DNA of 64,000 bases from Streptomyces phaeolivaceus (GCF_009184865.1 NZ_CP045096.1:6572001-6636000), one strand, 5' to 3'. Shown: positions 28,741 to 38,504, counted from the stretch's first letter. The notes: generated from the letters alone by a model not told the origin. Program-made: numbers and translations.

Positions 28741-28964
28741 TGTCGGCCGGTACCAAGGCGTCCGAGCTGCGCGAGCTGGGCAACGAGGAGCTTCTGAACA
28801 AGCTCCGCGAGGCCAAGGAAGAGCTGTTCAATCTCCGCTTCCAGGCGGCGACCGGACAGCTTGAGAACCATGGCCGTCTGAAGGCGGTCCGCAAGGACAT
28901 CGCGCGGATCTACACCCTGATGCGCGAGCGTGAGCTGGGCATCGAGACGGTGGAGAACGCCTGA
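28740..28964 (+). CDS. rpmC: 50S ribosomal protein L29
   Basis: A 74-residue L29 ([19 protein letters not shown]), two long helices. The ATG at 28740 overlaps the rplP stop; GTG 28737 is possible. The stop overlaps the rpsQ start by 1 nt. Confidence 0.97.
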   Translation: MSAGTKASELRELGNEELLNKLREAKEELFNLRFQAATGQLENHGRLKAVRKDIARIYTLMRERELGIETVENA

Positions 28965-29251
28965 TGAGCGAGAACAACGTGACTGAGACCAACACCGAGG
29001 CGCGCGGATTCCGCAAGACCCGTGAGGGCATCGTCGTCAGCGACAAGATGGACAAGACCGTCGTCGTCGCCGTCGAGGACCGCAAGAAGCACGCCCTGTA
29101 CGGCAAGGTCATCCGCAGCACGAGCAAGCTCAAGGCGCACGACGAGCAGAACGCCGCCGGCGTCGGCGACCGTGTCCTCCTCATGGAGACCCGGCCGCTG
29201 TCCGCCACGAAGCACTGGCGCATCGTCGAGATCCTCGAGAAGGCCAAGTAA
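28964..29251 (+). CDS. rpsQ: 30S ribosomal protein S17
   Basis: A 95-residue S17, an OB-fold rRNA-binding protein, with core [20 protein letters not shown]. The last gene of the S10 set; a 99-nt gap with a strong hairpin separates it from rplN. Confidence 0.97.
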   Translation: MSENNVTETNTEARGFRKTREGIVVSDKMDKTVVVAVEDRKKHALYGKVIRSTSKLKAHDEQNAAGVGDRVLLMETRPLSATKHWRIVEILEKAK

Positions 29252-29290
29252 TTCCTGCGGGGTACATCCGCAGGTCAGTTCCGCCAGGCT

Positions 29291-29322
29291 CGGCAGGGGC
29301 CTCGTACATGAGGCCCCTGCCG
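29291..29322 (+). terminator. Hairpin at the S10/spc boundary
   Basis: A perfect 13-bp stem (29291-29303 with 29310-29322) with loop GTACAT lies in the rpsQ-rplN gap, 29 nt before rplN. There is no T-run. It may be a partial terminator, a processing site or a protein-binding site. Confidence 0.6.
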
Positions 29323-29350
29323 GGAACCGGCAGACAATCAGGAGATAGAC

Positions 29351-29719
29351 GTGATCCAGCAGGAGTCGCGACTGCGTGTCGCCGACAACACTGGTGCGAA
29401 GGAGATCCTTTGCATCCGTGTGCTCGGTGGCTCCGGTCGCCGCTACGCGGGCATCGGTGACGTCATCGTCGCCACCGTCAAGGACGCGATCCCCGGCGGC
29501 AACGTGAAGAAGGGTGACGTCATCAAGGCGGTCATCGTTCGCACCGTCAAGGAGCGCCGCCGTCCGGACGGCTCGTACATCCGCTTCGACGAGAACGCCG
29601 CCGTCATTCTCAAGAACGACGGCGACCCTCGTGGCACCCGTATCTTCGGCCCGGTGGGCCGGGAGCTGCGCGAGAAGAAGTTCATGAAGATCATCTCGCT
29701 CGCGCCGGAGGTGCTGTAA
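29351..29719 (+). CDS. rplN: 50S ribosomal protein L14
   Basis: A 122-residue L14 ([20 protein letters not shown]) with a GTG start behind GGAG. First gene of the spc set. It contacts the 30S subunit in bridge B8. Confidence 0.98.
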   Translation: MIQQESRLRVADNTGAKEILCIRVLGGSGRRYAGIGDVIVATVKDAIPGGNVKKGDVIKAVIVRTVKERRRPDGSYIRFDENAAVILKNDGDPRGTRIFGPVGRELREKKFMKIISLAPEVL

Positions 29720-29721
29720 GC

Positions 29722-30045
29722 ATGAAGATCAAGAAGGGCGACCTGGTCCAGGTCATCACCGGTAAGGACAAGGGCAAGCAGGGCAAGGTCATCGCGGCCT
29801 TCCCCCGTGAGGACCGCGTCCTGGTCGAGGGTGTCAACCGGGTCAAGAAGCACACCAAGGCCGGCCCGACCGCCAAGGGTTCGCAGGCCGGTGGCATCGT
29901 CACCGTCGAGGCGCCGATCCACGTCTCCAACGTCCAGCTGGTCGTGGAGAAGGACGGCAAGAAGGTCGTCACGCGTGTCGGCTACCGCTTCGACGACGAG
30001 GGCAACAAGGTTCGCGTTGCCAAGCGGACGGGTGAGGACATCTGA
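29722..30045 (+). CDS. rplX: 50S ribosomal protein L24
   Basis: A 107-residue L24 with KOW motif ([20 protein letters not shown]). An assembly-initiator protein. It starts 2 nt after rplN and overlaps rplE by 1 nt. Confidence 0.98.
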   Translation: MKIKKGDLVQVITGKDKGKQGKVIAAFPREDRVLVEGVNRVKKHTKAGPTAKGSQAGGIVTVEAPIHVSNVQLVVEKDGKKVVTRVGYRFDDEGNKVRVAKRTGEDI

Positions 30046-30602
30046 TGGCTACCACCACGACTCCGCGTCTCAAGACGAAGTACCGCGAGGAGATCGCGGG
30101 CAAGCTGCAGGAGGAGTTCTCCTACGAGAACGTCATGCAGACCCCGGGCCTCGTCAAGATCGTGGTCAACATGGGTGTGGGCGACGCCGCCCGCGACTCC
30201 AAGCTGATCGAGGGCGCCATCCGCGACCTCACCACGATCACCGGTCAGAAGCCGGCCGTCACCAAGGCCCGTAAGTCCATCGCGCAGTTCAAGCTGCGTG
30301 AGGGCCAGCCGATCGGTGCCCACGTCACGCTTCGTGGCGACCGCATGTGGGAGTTCCTCGACCGCACCCTGTCGCTCGCGCTTCCGCGCATCCGCGACTT
30401 CCGCGGTCTGTCCCCCAAGCAGTTCGACGGCCGTGGCAACTACACCTTCGGTCTCACCGAGCAGGTCATGTTCCACGAGATCGACCAGGACAAGATCGAC
30501 CGTACCCGGGGCATGGACATCACCGTGGTGACCACGGCGACCAACGACGCTGAGGGCCGCGCGCTCCTCCGTCACCTCGGCTTCCCCTTCAAGGAGGCGT
30601 GA
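30045..30602 (+). CDS. rplE: 50S ribosomal protein L5
   Basis: A 185-residue L5, the 5S rRNA-binding protein, complete ([27 protein letters not shown]). Overlaps the rplX stop (TGATG). Confidence 0.98.
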   Translation: MATTTTPRLKTKYREEIAGKLQEEFSYENVMQTPGLVKIVVNMGVGDAARDSKLIEGAIRDLTTITGQKPAVTKARKSIAQFKLREGQPIGAHVTLRGDRMWEFLDRTLSLALPRIRDFRGLSPKQFDGRGNYTFGLTEQVMFHEIDQDKIDRTRGMDITVVTTATNDAEGRALLRHLGFPFKEA

Positions 30603-30607
30603 GCGAG

Positions 30608-30793
30608 ATGGCGAAGAAGGCTCTGATCGCGAAGGCTGCTCGCAAGCCCAAGTTCGGTGTGCGTGGCTACACGCGCTGCCAGCGCTGCGGCCGTCCCCAC
30701 TCCGTGTACCGCAAGTTCGGCCTGTGCCGCGTGTGCCTTCGTGAGATGGCTCACCGTGGCGAGCTGCCGGGCGTGACCAAGAGCTCCTGGTAG
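30608..30793 (+). CDS. rpsZ: 30S ribosomal protein S14, zinc (type Z) form
   Basis: A 61-residue S14 of the short zinc-ribbon type: CQRC (24-27) and CRVC (40-43) ligate zinc. Start is the ATG at 30608. Streptomycetes usually carry a second zinc-free paralogue under Zur control elsewhere; this is the housekeeping copy. A 213-nt gap follows. Confidence 0.97.
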   Translation: MAKKALIAKAARKPKFGVRGYTRCQRCGRPHSVYRKFGLCRVCLREMAHRGELPGVTKSSW

Positions 30794-30838
30794 TCCCCAC
30801 TTCAGGGACTCCCGAAGCTCTCGGTAAGCACTGGGCGT

Positions 30839-30889
30839 GTCAGGCGCCCACCCATCCATGGCTTAGGCTTGGAGGGTTGGGCGCCTGAC
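30839..30889 (+). promoter_or_regulatory. Long hairpin between rpsZ and rpsH
   Basis: Positions 30839-30857 pair with 30871-30889 over 19 bp with two mismatches, around a 13-nt loop. It lies mid-operon, 117 nt before rpsH. It could be an attenuator or an S8-type feedback site; the latter is an inference from E. coli, where S8 regulates spc at a different place. Confidence 0.55.
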
Positions 30890-31006
30890 GGTAGCCCGTA
30901 CGACTTACTACGCCGTAGGTCCCCGCACCGCACCCGTCCCGCCACCGAGTGGGGAGAGGGATGGCGCATACAGGAAACCCCGGCGAGAGAGGCCGAAGGC
31001 CAATTC

Positions 31007-31405
31007 ATGACCATGACTGATCCGATCGCAGACATGCTTACGCGTCTGCGGAACGCGAACTCGGCATACCACGACTCCGTGACGATGCCGGCATCGAAGA
31101 TCAAGTCTCACATCGCGGAGATCCTCCAGCAGGAGGGCTTCATCACGGGCTGGAAGGTCGAGGACGCCGAGGTCGGCAAGAACCTCGTCCTCGAGCTGAA
31201 GTTCGGCCCGAACCGTGAGCGCTCCATCGCGGGCATCAAGCGGATCTCCAAGCCCGGTCTCCGGGTTTACGCGAAGTCCACCTCCCTGCCCAAGGTGCTG
31301 GGCGGCCTCGGCGTGGCGATCATCTCCACGTCCCACGGGCTCCTCACCGACAAGCAGGCCGGCAAGAAGGGCGTAGGCGGAGAAGTTCTCGCCTACGTCT
31401 GGTAG
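31007..31405 (+). CDS. rpsH: 30S ribosomal protein S8
   Basis: A 132-residue S8 ([20 protein letters not shown]) with the conserved [12 protein letters not shown]. The ATG at 31007 has GAAGG suitably placed; ATG 31013 is alternative. S8 binds 16S rRNA helix 21 and, in E. coli, its own operon mRNA. Confidence 0.98.
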   Translation: MTMTDPIADMLTRLRNANSAYHDSVTMPASKIKSHIAEILQQEGFITGWKVEDAEVGKNLVLELKFGPNRERSIAGIKRISKPGLRVYAKSTSLPKVLGGLGVAIISTSHGLLTDKQAGKKGVGGEVLAYVW

Positions 31406-31429
31406 CGGAAGGGAACGGAGGAAACAGCT

Positions 31430-31969
31430 ATGTCGCGCATTGGCAAGCTCCCCATCACGGTTCCCGCCGGCGTGGACGTCACCATCGACGGCCGTACGGT
31501 TTTGGTCAAGGGCCCCAAGGGCTCGCTGACCCACACCGTCGCTTCGCCGATCGACATCGCCAAGGGTGAGGACGGCGTTCTCAACGTCACCCGCCCCAAC
31601 GACGAGCGTCAGAACAAGGCCCTGCACGGCCTGTCCCGCACGCTGGTGGCGAACATGATCACCGGCGTGACCACGGGTTACGTGAAGAAGCTCGAAATCA
31701 GCGGTGTCGGTTACCGCGTACAGGCCAAGGGCTCGAACCTCGAGTTCGCGCTCGGCTACAGCCACCCGATCACCGTCGAGGCGCCCGAGGGCATCACCTT
31801 CAAGGTGGAGAACCCCACCCGGTTCTCGGTCGAGGGCATCGACAAGCAGAAGGTCGGCGAGGTTGCGGCCAACATCCGCAAGCTGCGCAAGCCCGACCCG
31901 TACAAGGCCAAGGGCGTCAAGTACGAGGGCGAAGTCATCCGCCGCAAGGTCGGAAAGGCGGGTAAGTAA
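31430..31969 (+). CDS. rplF: 50S ribosomal protein L6
   Basis: A 179-residue L6 ([17 protein letters not shown]) with the C-terminal signature [16 protein letters not shown]. It sits near the factor-binding region. Complete; 3 nt before rplR. Confidence 0.98.
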   Translation: MSRIGKLPITVPAGVDVTIDGRTVLVKGPKGSLTHTVASPIDIAKGEDGVLNVTRPNDERQNKALHGLSRTLVANMITGVTTGYVKKLEISGVGYRVQAKGSNLEFALGYSHPITVEAPEGITFKVENPTRFSVEGIDKQKVGEVAANIRKLRKPDPYKAKGVKYEGEVIRRKVGKAGK

Positions 31970-31972
31970 GCC

Positions 31973-32356
31973 ATGGCATACGGTACGAAGATCGCTAAGG
32001 GCGACGCTTACAAGCGTGCTGCCATCAAGCGTCGCCACATCCGGATCCGTAAGAAGGTCAACGGTACGGCTGAGCGTCCCCGCCTGGTCGTGACCCGCTC
32101 GAACCGCCACATCGTGGCCCAGGTGATCGACGACCTCAAGGGGCACACCCTTGCGTCGGCGTCCACCCTGGACTCGTCGATCCGTGGTGCTTCGGAAGAC
32201 AAGTCGGCGCAGGCCGGCAAGGTCGGCGCCCTGGTCGCCGAGCGTGCCAAGGCCGCCGGTGTCGAGGCCGTCGTGTTCGACCGTGGTGGTAACCGGTATG
32301 CGGGTCGCATCGCGGCCCTGGCCGACGCCGCCCGCGAGGCCGGGCTCAAGTTCTGA
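31973..32356 (+). CDS. rplR: 50S ribosomal protein L18
   Basis: A 127-residue L18, a 5S rRNA-binding protein, with [20 protein letters not shown] and the C-terminal [20 protein letters not shown] signature. Confidence 0.98.
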   Translation: MAYGTKIAKGDAYKRAAIKRRHIRIRKKVNGTAERPRLVVTRSNRHIVAQVIDDLKGHTLASASTLDSSIRGASEDKSAQAGKVGALVAERAKAAGVEAVVFDRGGNRYAGRIAALADAAREAGLKF

Positions 32357-32395
32357 GCTCGCTGCGTAGCTAGCGGAAAGAGAGAGGTAAATCCA

Positions 32396-33001
32396 ATGGC
32401 TGGACCCCAGCGCCGCGGTGGCGGTGCCGGTGGCGGCGAGCGGCGGGACCGGAAGGGCCGTGACGGCGGCGCAGCTGCCGCCGAGAAGACCGCGTACGTT
32501 GAGCGCGTAGTCGCGATCAACCGCGTCGCCAAGGTTGTGAAGGGTGGTCGTCGCTTCAGCTTCACTGCGCTCGTCGTGGTGGGCGATGGCGATGGCACCG
32601 TCGGTGTCGGCTACGGCAAGGCCAAGGAGGTGCCGGCCGCGATCGCCAAGGGTGTTGAAGAGGCCAAGAAGCACTTCTTCAAGGTCCCCCGTATCCAGGG
32701 CACCATCCCGCACCCGATCCAGGGTGAGAAGGCTGCCGGCGTCGTTCTGCTCAAGCCCGCGTCCCCCGGTACCGGTGTTATCGCCGGTGGCCCGGTGCGT
32801 GCCGTGCTCGAGTGCGCCGGTATCCACGACGTGCTGTCGAAGTCGCTCGGCTCCGACAACGCGATCAACATCGTGCACGCGACCGTGGCGGCCCTGAAGG
32901 GTCTGCAGCGTCCCGAGGAGATCGCGGCCCGCCGCGGTCTGCCCCTCGAGGACGTCGCTCCCGCGGCTCTTCTCCGTGCACGTGCCGGGGCGGGTGCGTA
33001 A
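32396..33001 (+). CDS. rpsE: 30S ribosomal protein S5
   Basis: A 201-residue S5 with the double-stranded RNA-binding-like domain and the loop [11 protein letters not shown] that affects accuracy and spectinomycin response. The N-terminal 35 residues are a Gly/Arg-rich extension, usual in actinobacteria. It follows rplR by 39 nt and precedes rpmD by 2 nt. Confidence 0.98.
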   Translation: MAGPQRRGGGAGGGERRDRKGRDGGAAAAEKTAYVERVVAINRVAKVVKGGRRFSFTALVVVGDGDGTVGVGYGKAKEVPAAIAKGVEEAKKHFFKVPRIQGTIPHPIQGEKAAGVVLLKPASPGTGVIAGGPVRAVLECAGIHDVLSKSLGSDNAINIVHATVAALKGLQRPEEIAARRGLPLEDVAPAALLRARAGAGA

Positions 33002-33003
33002 TC

Positions 33004-33186
33004 ATGGCGCAGCTCAAGATTACGCAGGTCAAGTCCTACATCGGCAGCAAGCAGAACCACCGTGACACCCTGCGTTCCCTTGGTCTCAAGGGCATCAACA
33101 CGCAGGTCGTCAAGGAGGACCGCCCCGAGTTCCGCGGCATGGTGCACACCGTCCGCCACCTCGTGACGGTCGAGGAGGTCGACTGA
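33004..33186 (+). CDS. rpmD: 50S ribosomal protein L30
   Basis: A 60-residue L30 ([18 protein letters not shown]). The ATG at 33004 is two bases after the rpsE stop; the longer upstream frame is a shadow of rpsE. Confidence 0.97.
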   Translation: MAQLKITQVKSYIGSKQNHRDTLRSLGLKGINTQVVKEDRPEFRGMVHTVRHLVTVEEVD

Positions 33187-33188
33187 TC

Positions 33189-33644
33189 ATGGCGGAGAAC
33201 AACCCGCTCAAGATCCACAACCTTCGTCCCGCCCCCGGTGCCAAGACCGCGAAGACCCGTGTCGGTCGTGGTGAGGCGTCGAAGGGTAAGACGGCCGGTC
33301 GTGGTACCAAGGGTACGAAGGCCCGCTACCAGGTTCCGGAGCGCTTCGAGGGTGGCCAGATGCCCCTCCACATGCGTCTCCCGAAGCTGAAGGGCTTCAA
33401 GAACCCCTTCAAGACGGAGTTCCAGGTGGTGAACCTGGACAAGCTCGCCGCCCTCTACCCCGAGGGTGGGGAGGTCACCGTTGCCGACCTGGTCGCCAAG
33501 GGTGCCGTCCGCAAGAACAGCCTCGTCAAGGTCCTCGGCCAGGGCGAGATCTCCGTGGCGCTGCAGGTGACGGTCGACGCCGTCTCCGGCTCCGCCAAGG
33601 AGAAGATCACCGCCGCCGGCGGTACTGTCACCGAGCTCGTCTGA
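33189..33644 (+). CDS. rplO: 50S ribosomal protein L15
   Basis: A 151-residue L15 ([30 protein letters not shown]). Late-assembly 50S protein. Starts 2 nt after rpmD; a terminator-like hairpin follows, separating it from secY. Confidence 0.98.
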   Translation: MAENNPLKIHNLRPAPGAKTAKTRVGRGEASKGKTAGRGTKGTKARYQVPERFEGGQMPLHMRLPKLKGFKNPFKTEFQVVNLDKLAALYPEGGEVTVADLVAKGAVRKNSLVKVLGQGEISVALQVTVDAVSGSAKEKITAAGGTVTELV

Positions 33645-33679
33645 ACACACCAGGTGTCTCGATGACTTGAGCGATCCCG

Positions 33680-33713
33680 ACCGGGGATACCCCACAAATG
33701 GGGTATCCCCGGT
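33680..33713 (+). terminator. Terminator between rplO and secY
   Basis: A perfect 14-bp stem (33680-33693 with 33700-33713) with loop ACAAAT, followed by TGGTCGTTCC. It suggests that secY-adk is at least partly transcribed from its own promoter in the 33714-33886 interval. Confidence 0.8.
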
Positions 33714-33886
33714 TGGTCGTTCCTAGGGAGGCAGTCCCGCCGGTAAGGTGGCCTGCACTGTCCGTTTTCACAGGGGACCCCGAACGGGGCACTCGACGCG
33801 GCAGTTAAACGTTACGTAAGTCGTCCTCATCAGAATCTCAAAACCGTCACCCTTGACGCAGTAGCGCGGGGGTCGCAGGAGGCACC

Positions 33887-35200
33887 GTGCTCACCGCGTT
33901 CGCCCGGGCGTTCAAGACGCCCGACCTGCGCAAGAAGCTGCTCTTCACGCTCGGCATCATCGTGATCTATCGAATCGGTACGCATGTGCCGATTCCGGGT
34001 GTCGACTACACCGCCGTCCAGTTCTGCATCGATCAGGCCCAGACCAACTCGGGTCTCTTCGGTCTGGTCAACATGTTCAGCGGTGGCGCGTTGCTGCAGA
34101 TCACGATCTTCGCGCTCGGCATCATGCCGTACATCACGGCGAGCATCATTCTGCAGCTGCTGACCGTGGTGATCCCGCGTCTGGAAGCCCTGAAGAAGGA
34201 GGGGCAGGCCGGTACGGCGAAGATCACTCAGTACACGCGTTATCTGACGGTTGCCCTGGCTGTCCTTCAGGGCACCGGTCTCGTCGCCACCGCCCGCAGC
34301 GGCTCGCTGTTCAGCGGCTGTGCGCAGGCCGGCCTGATCGTCCCCGACCAGTCGATCTTCACTACCATGGTCATGGTCGTCACCATGACCGCCGGTACGG
34401 CCGTCGTCATGTGGCTCGGTGAGCTGATCACCGACCGCGGCATCGGCAACGGCATGTCGATCCTGATGTTCATCTCGATCGCCGCCACCTTCCCGTCCGC
34501 GCTGTGGGCGATCAAGGAGCAGGGCGACCTGGCGGGCGGCTGGATCGAGTTCGCCATTGTCATCGCCGTCGGCCTGGTCATGGTCGCTCTGGTGGTCTTC
34601 GTCGAGCAGGCCCAGCGCCGCATCCCGGTCCAGTACGCGAAGCGGATGATCGGCCGCCGGTCCTACGGTGGCACTTCGACCTACATTCCGTTGAAGGTCA
34701 ACCAGGCGGGCATCATCCCTGTGATCTTCGCCTCGTCGCTGCTCTACATTCCGGCACTTATCGTGCAGTTCTCCAACTCCACGGCGGGCTGGGCGAGTTG
34801 GATCAACTCAAACCTGGTCCCCACGGACGCACCGGCGCATATCACGATCTACTTCTTCCTCATCATCTTCTTCGCTTTCTTCTACGTGGCCATCTCGTTC
34901 AACCCCGAGGAAGTCGCGGACAACATGAAGAAGTATGGTGGCTTCATCCCGGGCATCCGGGCTGGCCGACCGACCGCTGAGTACCTGAGCTACGTACTCA
35001 ACCGGATCACCTGGCCGGGTTCGCTGTACCTGGGTCTGATCGCTCTCGTACCGACAATGGCGTTGGCGCCCCTCGGGGCGAACCAGAACTTCCCGTTCGG
35101 CGGTACCAGCATCCTGATCATCGTGGGTGTGGGACTGGAGACGGTGAAGCAGATCGAGAGCCAGCTCCAGCAGCGCAATTACGAAGGGTTCCTCCGCTGA
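33887..35200 (+). CDS. secY: Preprotein translocase subunit SecY
   Basis: A 437-residue, ten-span membrane protein forming the Sec channel. The GTG at 33887 has AGGAGG (33877-33882). Typical sequences include GTHVPIPGVD, MPYITASIILQLL, RGIGNGMS, QRRIPVQYAKRM and ESQLQQRNYEGFL at the C-terminus. The stop overlaps the adk start (TGATG), so expression is coupled to adenylate kinase, a common bacterial arrangement. Confidence 0.98.
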   Translation: MLTAFARAFKTPDLRKKLLFTLGIIVIYRIGTHVPIPGVDYTAVQFCIDQAQTNSGLFGLVNMFSGGALLQITIFALGIMPYITASIILQLLTVVIPRLEALKKEGQAGTAKITQYTRYLTVALAVLQGTGLVATARSGSLFSGCAQAGLIVPDQSIFTTMVMVVTMTAGTAVVMWLGELITDRGIGNGMSILMFISIAATFPSALWAIKEQGDLAGGWIEFAIVIAVGLVMVALVVFVEQAQRRIPVQYAKRMIGRRSYGGTSTYIPLKVNQAGIIPVIFASSLLYIPALIVQFSNSTAGWASWINSNLVPTDAPAHITIYFFLIIFFAFFYVAISFNPEEVADNMKKYGGFIPGIRAGRPTAEYLSYVLNRITWPGSLYLGLIALVPTMALAPLGANQNFPFGGTSILIIVGVGLETVKQIESQLQQRNYEGFLR

Positions 35201-35862
35201 TGCGTATCGTCCTCGTCGGGCCGCCGGGTGCCGGTAAGGGAACGCAGGCCGCGTTCCTCGCCCAGAACCTGTCGATCCCGCACATCTCCACGGGCGACCT
35301 GTTCCGGGCCAACATCAGCAAGCAGACGGAGCTCGGCAAACTCGCGAAGTCCTACATGGACAAGGGCGAGCTGGTGCCGGACGAGGTCACGATCGCGATG
35401 GCCAAGGACCGCATGGAGCAGCCGGACGCCGAACACGGCTTCCTGCTCGACGGCTTCCCGCGCAACGTCTCGCAGGCCGAGGCGTTGGACGTCACGCTCC
35501 AGGAAGAGTCCATGAACCTGGACGCGGTGCTGGACCTGGAGGTCCCCGAGGAGGAGGTCGTCAAGCGGATCGCGGGCCGGCGCATCTGCCGGAACGACTC
35601 CGCCCACGTCTTCCACGTCACGTACAAGAAGCCGAAGCAGGAGGGCGTCTGCGACGTCTGCGGCGGCGAGCTGTACCAGCGTGACGACGACTCCGAGGAG
35701 ACCGTGCGCAAGCGCCTGGAGGTCTACCACACCCAGACCGAGCCGATCATCGACTACTACAAGGCGCAGGGCCTCGTGGTGACGATCTCGGCGCTCGGCC
35801 CGGTGGAGGAAGTCACCACGCGCGCCATGGAGGCGCTCAAGCGCGAGGACGACGACAAGTAG
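35200..35862 (+). CDS. adk: Adenylate kinase
   Basis: A 220-residue kinase (ATP + AMP to 2 ADP). The P-loop is GPPGAGKGTQ (residues 7-16), and DGFPRN is the AMP-site motif. The long LID domain has a later CDVCG pair, but the first pair is only ICRND, so the four-cysteine zinc site of Gram-positive enzymes is incomplete. Bound metal, if any, would need other ligands (S or H in NDSAHVFH). Coupled to secY. Confidence 0.97.
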   Translation: MRIVLVGPPGAGKGTQAAFLAQNLSIPHISTGDLFRANISKQTELGKLAKSYMDKGELVPDEVTIAMAKDRMEQPDAEHGFLLDGFPRNVSQAEALDVTLQEESMNLDAVLDLEVPEEEVVKRIAGRRICRNDSAHVFHVTYKKPKQEGVCDVCGGELYQRDDDSEETVRKRLEVYHTQTEPIIDYYKAQGLVVTISALGPVEEVTTRAMEALKREDDDK

Positions 35863-35880
35863 GTCGTCGGTCGGTACGTA

Positions 35881-35911
35881 GGCCGCGGTGCCCGGGAAGG
35901 GTGCCGCGGCC
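35881..35911 (+). terminator. Hairpin after adk
   Basis: GGCCGCGG (35881-35888) pairs with CCGCGGCC (35904-35911), extended inward by five pairs including wobbles. It starts 18 nt after the adk stop and is a likely (partial) terminator. Confidence 0.65.
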
Positions 35912-35972
35912 GTACTGTTGTGTAGGCAGTTTTCGAGTACGCAGTCACGGAAGACGGAGAGCGCAGGCCCCC

Positions 35973-36809
35973 ATGGTGCAGATCAAGAGCCCCGAGCAGA
36001 TCGCCAAGATGCGCGAGGCGGGGCTGGTCGTCGCCGCGATTCACGCGGCCACCCGGGAGGCCGCCGTGCCGGGCGCCTCCACGAAGGATCTCGACGAGGT
36101 CGCCCGCAAGGTGCTCGCGGAGCACGGGGCGAAGTCGAACTTCCTCGGGTACGGCGGCTTCCCGGCGACGATCTGCACGTCGGTGAACGAGGTCGTGGTC
36201 CATGGGATCCCGAGCGACGAGGTCGTCCTGAAGGACGGCGACATCATCTCCATCGACTGCGGCGCGATCATCGACGGCTGGCACGGCGACGCCGCCTACA
36301 CCGCGTTCGTGGGGTCCGGTCACGCTCCGGAGCTGATCGAGCTGTCCCGGGTGACCGAGGAGTCCATGTGGGCCGGGATCGCCGCCATGAAGGTCGGCAA
36401 CCGCCTGGTCGACGTGTCGCGGGCCATCGAGACGTACATCCGCCGGCAGCCGAAGCCGGGCGGCGGGAAGTACGGGATCGTCGAGGACTACGGCGGCCAC
36501 GGCATCGGGACCGAGATGCACATGGACCCGCATCTGCTGAACTACGTCGAGCGGCGCCGGGGCAAGGGGCCGAAGCTGGTGCCCGGGTTCTGCCTCGCGA
36601 TCGAGCCGATGGTGTCCCTGGGGACGCCGAAGACCGAGGTCCTCGCGGACGACTGGACCGTGGTGAGCACGGACGGGACGTGGTCCTCGCACTGGGAGCA
36701 CTCGGTGGCGTTGACCGAGGCGGGGCCGTTGGTGCTCACCGCGCCTGATGGGGGCAAGGCCAAGCTGGCGGAGTTCGGGATCGCCGCGGCTCCTGATCCG
36801 GTGGGCTGA
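35973..36809 (+). CDS. map: Methionine aminopeptidase, type I
   Basis: A 278-residue enzyme that removes the initiator methionine from new proteins. Metal ligands are visible: D in SIDCGAI, D in GDAAYT, H in GGHGIG, E in AIEPM and E in WEHSVAL. The ATG at 35973 is used; the frame runs back to 35901 without a good site. It sits in the secY-adk-map-infA cluster, as is usual. Streptomycetes often have a second map gene elsewhere. Confidence 0.96.
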   Translation: MVQIKSPEQIAKMREAGLVVAAIHAATREAAVPGASTKDLDEVARKVLAEHGAKSNFLGYGGFPATICTSVNEVVVHGIPSDEVVLKDGDIISIDCGAIIDGWHGDAAYTAFVGSGHAPELIELSRVTEESMWAGIAAMKVGNRLVDVSRAIETYIRRQPKPGGGKYGIVEDYGGHGIGTEMHMDPHLLNYVERRRGKGPKLVPGFCLAIEPMVSLGTPKTEVLADDWTVVSTDGTWSSHWEHSVALTEAGPLVLTAPDGGKAKLAEFGIAAAPDPVG

Positions 36810-36821
36810 GGGTTCGTTGCC

Positions 36822-36877
36822 GGGTGCGGGTTCGGTGGGGGCTGGTCGCGCAGTTCCCCGCGCCCCTTTCAGGGCGC
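36822..36877 (+). repeat. Dispersed intergenic repeat, family A, copy 1
   Basis: A 46-nt unit (36822-36867) with core GGTCGCGCAGTTCCCCGCG, ending in a GCGCCC/GGGCGC hairpin (to 36877). The reverse complement at 57079-57124 matches it at 45 of 46 positions. Here it lies after map and probably ends that transcript. Confidence 0.85.
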
Positions 36878-37036
36878 TCCTGCGGGGCGGCGTAAGGATC
36901 TTCAGCCTTGGGCATGCATACCGAATTCGTGTTTCTGGGGGCCCTGACGTAGACTGACTCGTCGGCTCTCGTGTTTCCGTATGTCCTCATTCGGTTACCC
37001 GGAGTCGATCAAGGTAGTCGATTCGAAGGGCGAAGC

Positions 37037-37258
37037 GTGGCCAAGAAGCAAGGTGCCATCGAGATCGAGGGCACTGTCGTCGAGTCTCTTCCGAACGCCA
37101 TGTTCAAGGTCGAGCTCCAGAACGGCCACCAGGTCCTGGCACACATCAGCGGCAAGATGCGTATGCACTACATCCGCATCCTCCCTGACGACCGGGTCGT
37201 GGTGGAGTTGTCTCCGTACGACCTGACCCGTGGCCGGATCGTCTACCGCTACAAGTAG
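37037..37258 (+). CDS. infA: Translation initiation factor IF-1
   Basis: A 73-residue IF-1 ([20 protein letters not shown]), an OB-fold protein that blocks the A site during initiation. The GTG at 37037 gives the family length; the longer frame from 36971 is leader. A possible -10 box (TAGACT, 36950-36955) lies upstream without a clear -35. Confidence 0.97.
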   Translation: MAKKQGAIEIEGTVVESLPNAMFKVELQNGHQVLAHISGKMRMHYIRILPDDRVVVELSPYDLTRGRIVYRYK

Positions 37259-37287
37259 ATCCCTCTGACCCGGAGAACCTCGATCCC

Positions 37288-37401
37288 ATGAAGGTCAAGC
37301 CGAGCGTCAAGAAGATCTGCGACAAGTGCAGGGTGATCCGCCGTCACGGTCGGGTCATGGTCATCTGCGAGAACCCGCGCCACAAGCAGCGCCAGGGCTG
37401 A
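37288..37401 (+). CDS. rpmJ: 50S ribosomal protein L36
   Basis: A 37-residue L36, [17 protein letters not shown] then [20 protein letters not shown]. It is the zinc form: cysteines 11, 14 and 27 with His 32 form the ribbon. 29 nt after infA. Confidence 0.97.
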   Translation: MKVKPSVKKICDKCRVIRRHGRVMVICENPRHKQRQG

Positions 37402-37604
37402 CGCACGTTCGACCACTCCCTCTGCATCGACATCGCAGAGATTCGCGCGACGCGAGCTGAATTTGTTCATACGCAGGACCCAGGCACGTTCTTCTCGCGT
37501 GCCTGACACCCCCGGCTCGGAGGCCGGGGACCCGGTTCGTACCTGGTACGGCGGCCGGGGGGCGGTTCTGTGGAAGACCTCCGACAATCACCAGGAGCCA
37601 TTGA
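37402..37604 (+). promoter_or_regulatory. rpsM leader with three hairpins
   Basis: The 203-nt gap before rpsM carries CTCTGC/GCAGAG (37420-37440), CAGGCACG/CGTGCCTG (37481-37505) and CCCCGGC/GCCGGGG (37510-37529). In E. coli S4 binds the rpsM leader. Here rpsD is not in the operon, so the ligand, if any, is unknown. Confidence 0.5.
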
Positions 37605-37985
37605 ATGGCACGCGTTTCCGGTGTTGACATCCCGCGCGACAAGCGCGTGGAGGTCGCCCTCACCTACGTGTTCGGCATCGGCCGGACCCTCTCCCAGGAG
37701 ACGCTGGCAGCGACCGGCGTCAACCCCGACACCCGCGTCCGCGACCTCTCCGAGGAGCAGCTCGTCGCGATCCGCGAGTACGTGGACAACAACATCAAGA
37801 CCGAGGGTGACCTCCGTCGCGAGGTCCAGGCCGACATCCGCCGCAAGGTGGAGATCGGCTGCTACCAGGGTCTCCGTCACCGTCGTGGTCTGCCCGTCCG
37901 CGGTCAGCGCACCAGCACGAACGCCCGCACCCGCAAGGGCCCGCGTCGCGCCATCGCCGGTAAGAAGAAGCCGGGCAAGAAGTAG
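37605..37985 (+). CDS. rpsM: 30S ribosomal protein S13
   Basis: A 126-residue S13 ([20 protein letters not shown]), with [15 protein letters not shown] near the end. It makes head-to-50S bridges. First gene of the alpha set. Confidence 0.98.
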   Translation: MARVSGVDIPRDKRVEVALTYVFGIGRTLSQETLAATGVNPDTRVRDLSEEQLVAIREYVDNNIKTEGDLRREVQADIRRKVEIGCYQGLRHRRGLPVRGQRTSTNARTRKGPRRAIAGKKKPGKK

Positions 37986-38055
37986 TCCTCAGCGGACAAC
38001 GCTTCATCAGCGGTCTTCGCTGTAGGACCGACCACCTCCCCGTAGGAGTTTGTAG

Positions 38056-38460
38056 ATGCCCCCCAAGGGTCGTCAGGGCGCTGCCAAGAAGGTGCGCCGC
38101 AAGGAAAAGAAGAACGTCGCTCACGGCCACGCGCACATCAAGAGCACGTTCAACAACACCATCGTGTCGATCACGGACCCCTCGGGCAACGTGATCTCCT
38201 GGGCCTCCGCCGGCCACGTCGGCTTCAAGGGCTCCCGGAAGTCCACGCCGTTCGCCGCGCAGATGGCCGCCGAGTCGGCCGCCCGTCGCGCGCAGGAGCA
38301 CGGCATGCGCAAGGTCGACGTGTTCGTCAAGGGCCCGGGTTCGGGTCGTGAGACGGCCATCCGTTCGCTCCAGGCGACCGGTCTCGAGGTCGGCTCCATC
38401 CAGGACGTCACGCCCACCCCGCACAACGGCTGCCGTCCGCCCAAGCGCCGCCGCGTCTGA
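38056..38460 (+). CDS. rpsK: 30S ribosomal protein S11
   Basis: A 134-residue S11 ([20 protein letters not shown]), with [16 protein letters not shown] and the C-terminal [12 protein letters not shown]. Forms the platform near the mRNA exit. The rpsD gene that follows in many bacteria is absent; rpoA comes next. Confidence 0.98.
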   Translation: MPPKGRQGAAKKVRRKEKKNVAHGHAHIKSTFNNTIVSITDPSGNVISWASAGHVGFKGSRKSTPFAAQMAAESAARRAQEHGMRKVDVFVKGPGSGRETAIRSLQATGLEVGSIQDVTPTPHNGCRPPKRRRV

Positions 38461-38504
38461 TCTTCCACAGATCTCCGACGCAGGCCGCTTGGTCTGAGGT
38501 TTTC

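Noticed and set aside
37402..37604. A tRNA gene in the rpsM leader
   Set aside because: The hairpins do not arrange into a cloverleaf and no T-loop GTTCRA motif is placed correctly. No tRNA was found elsewhere in the window by eye.
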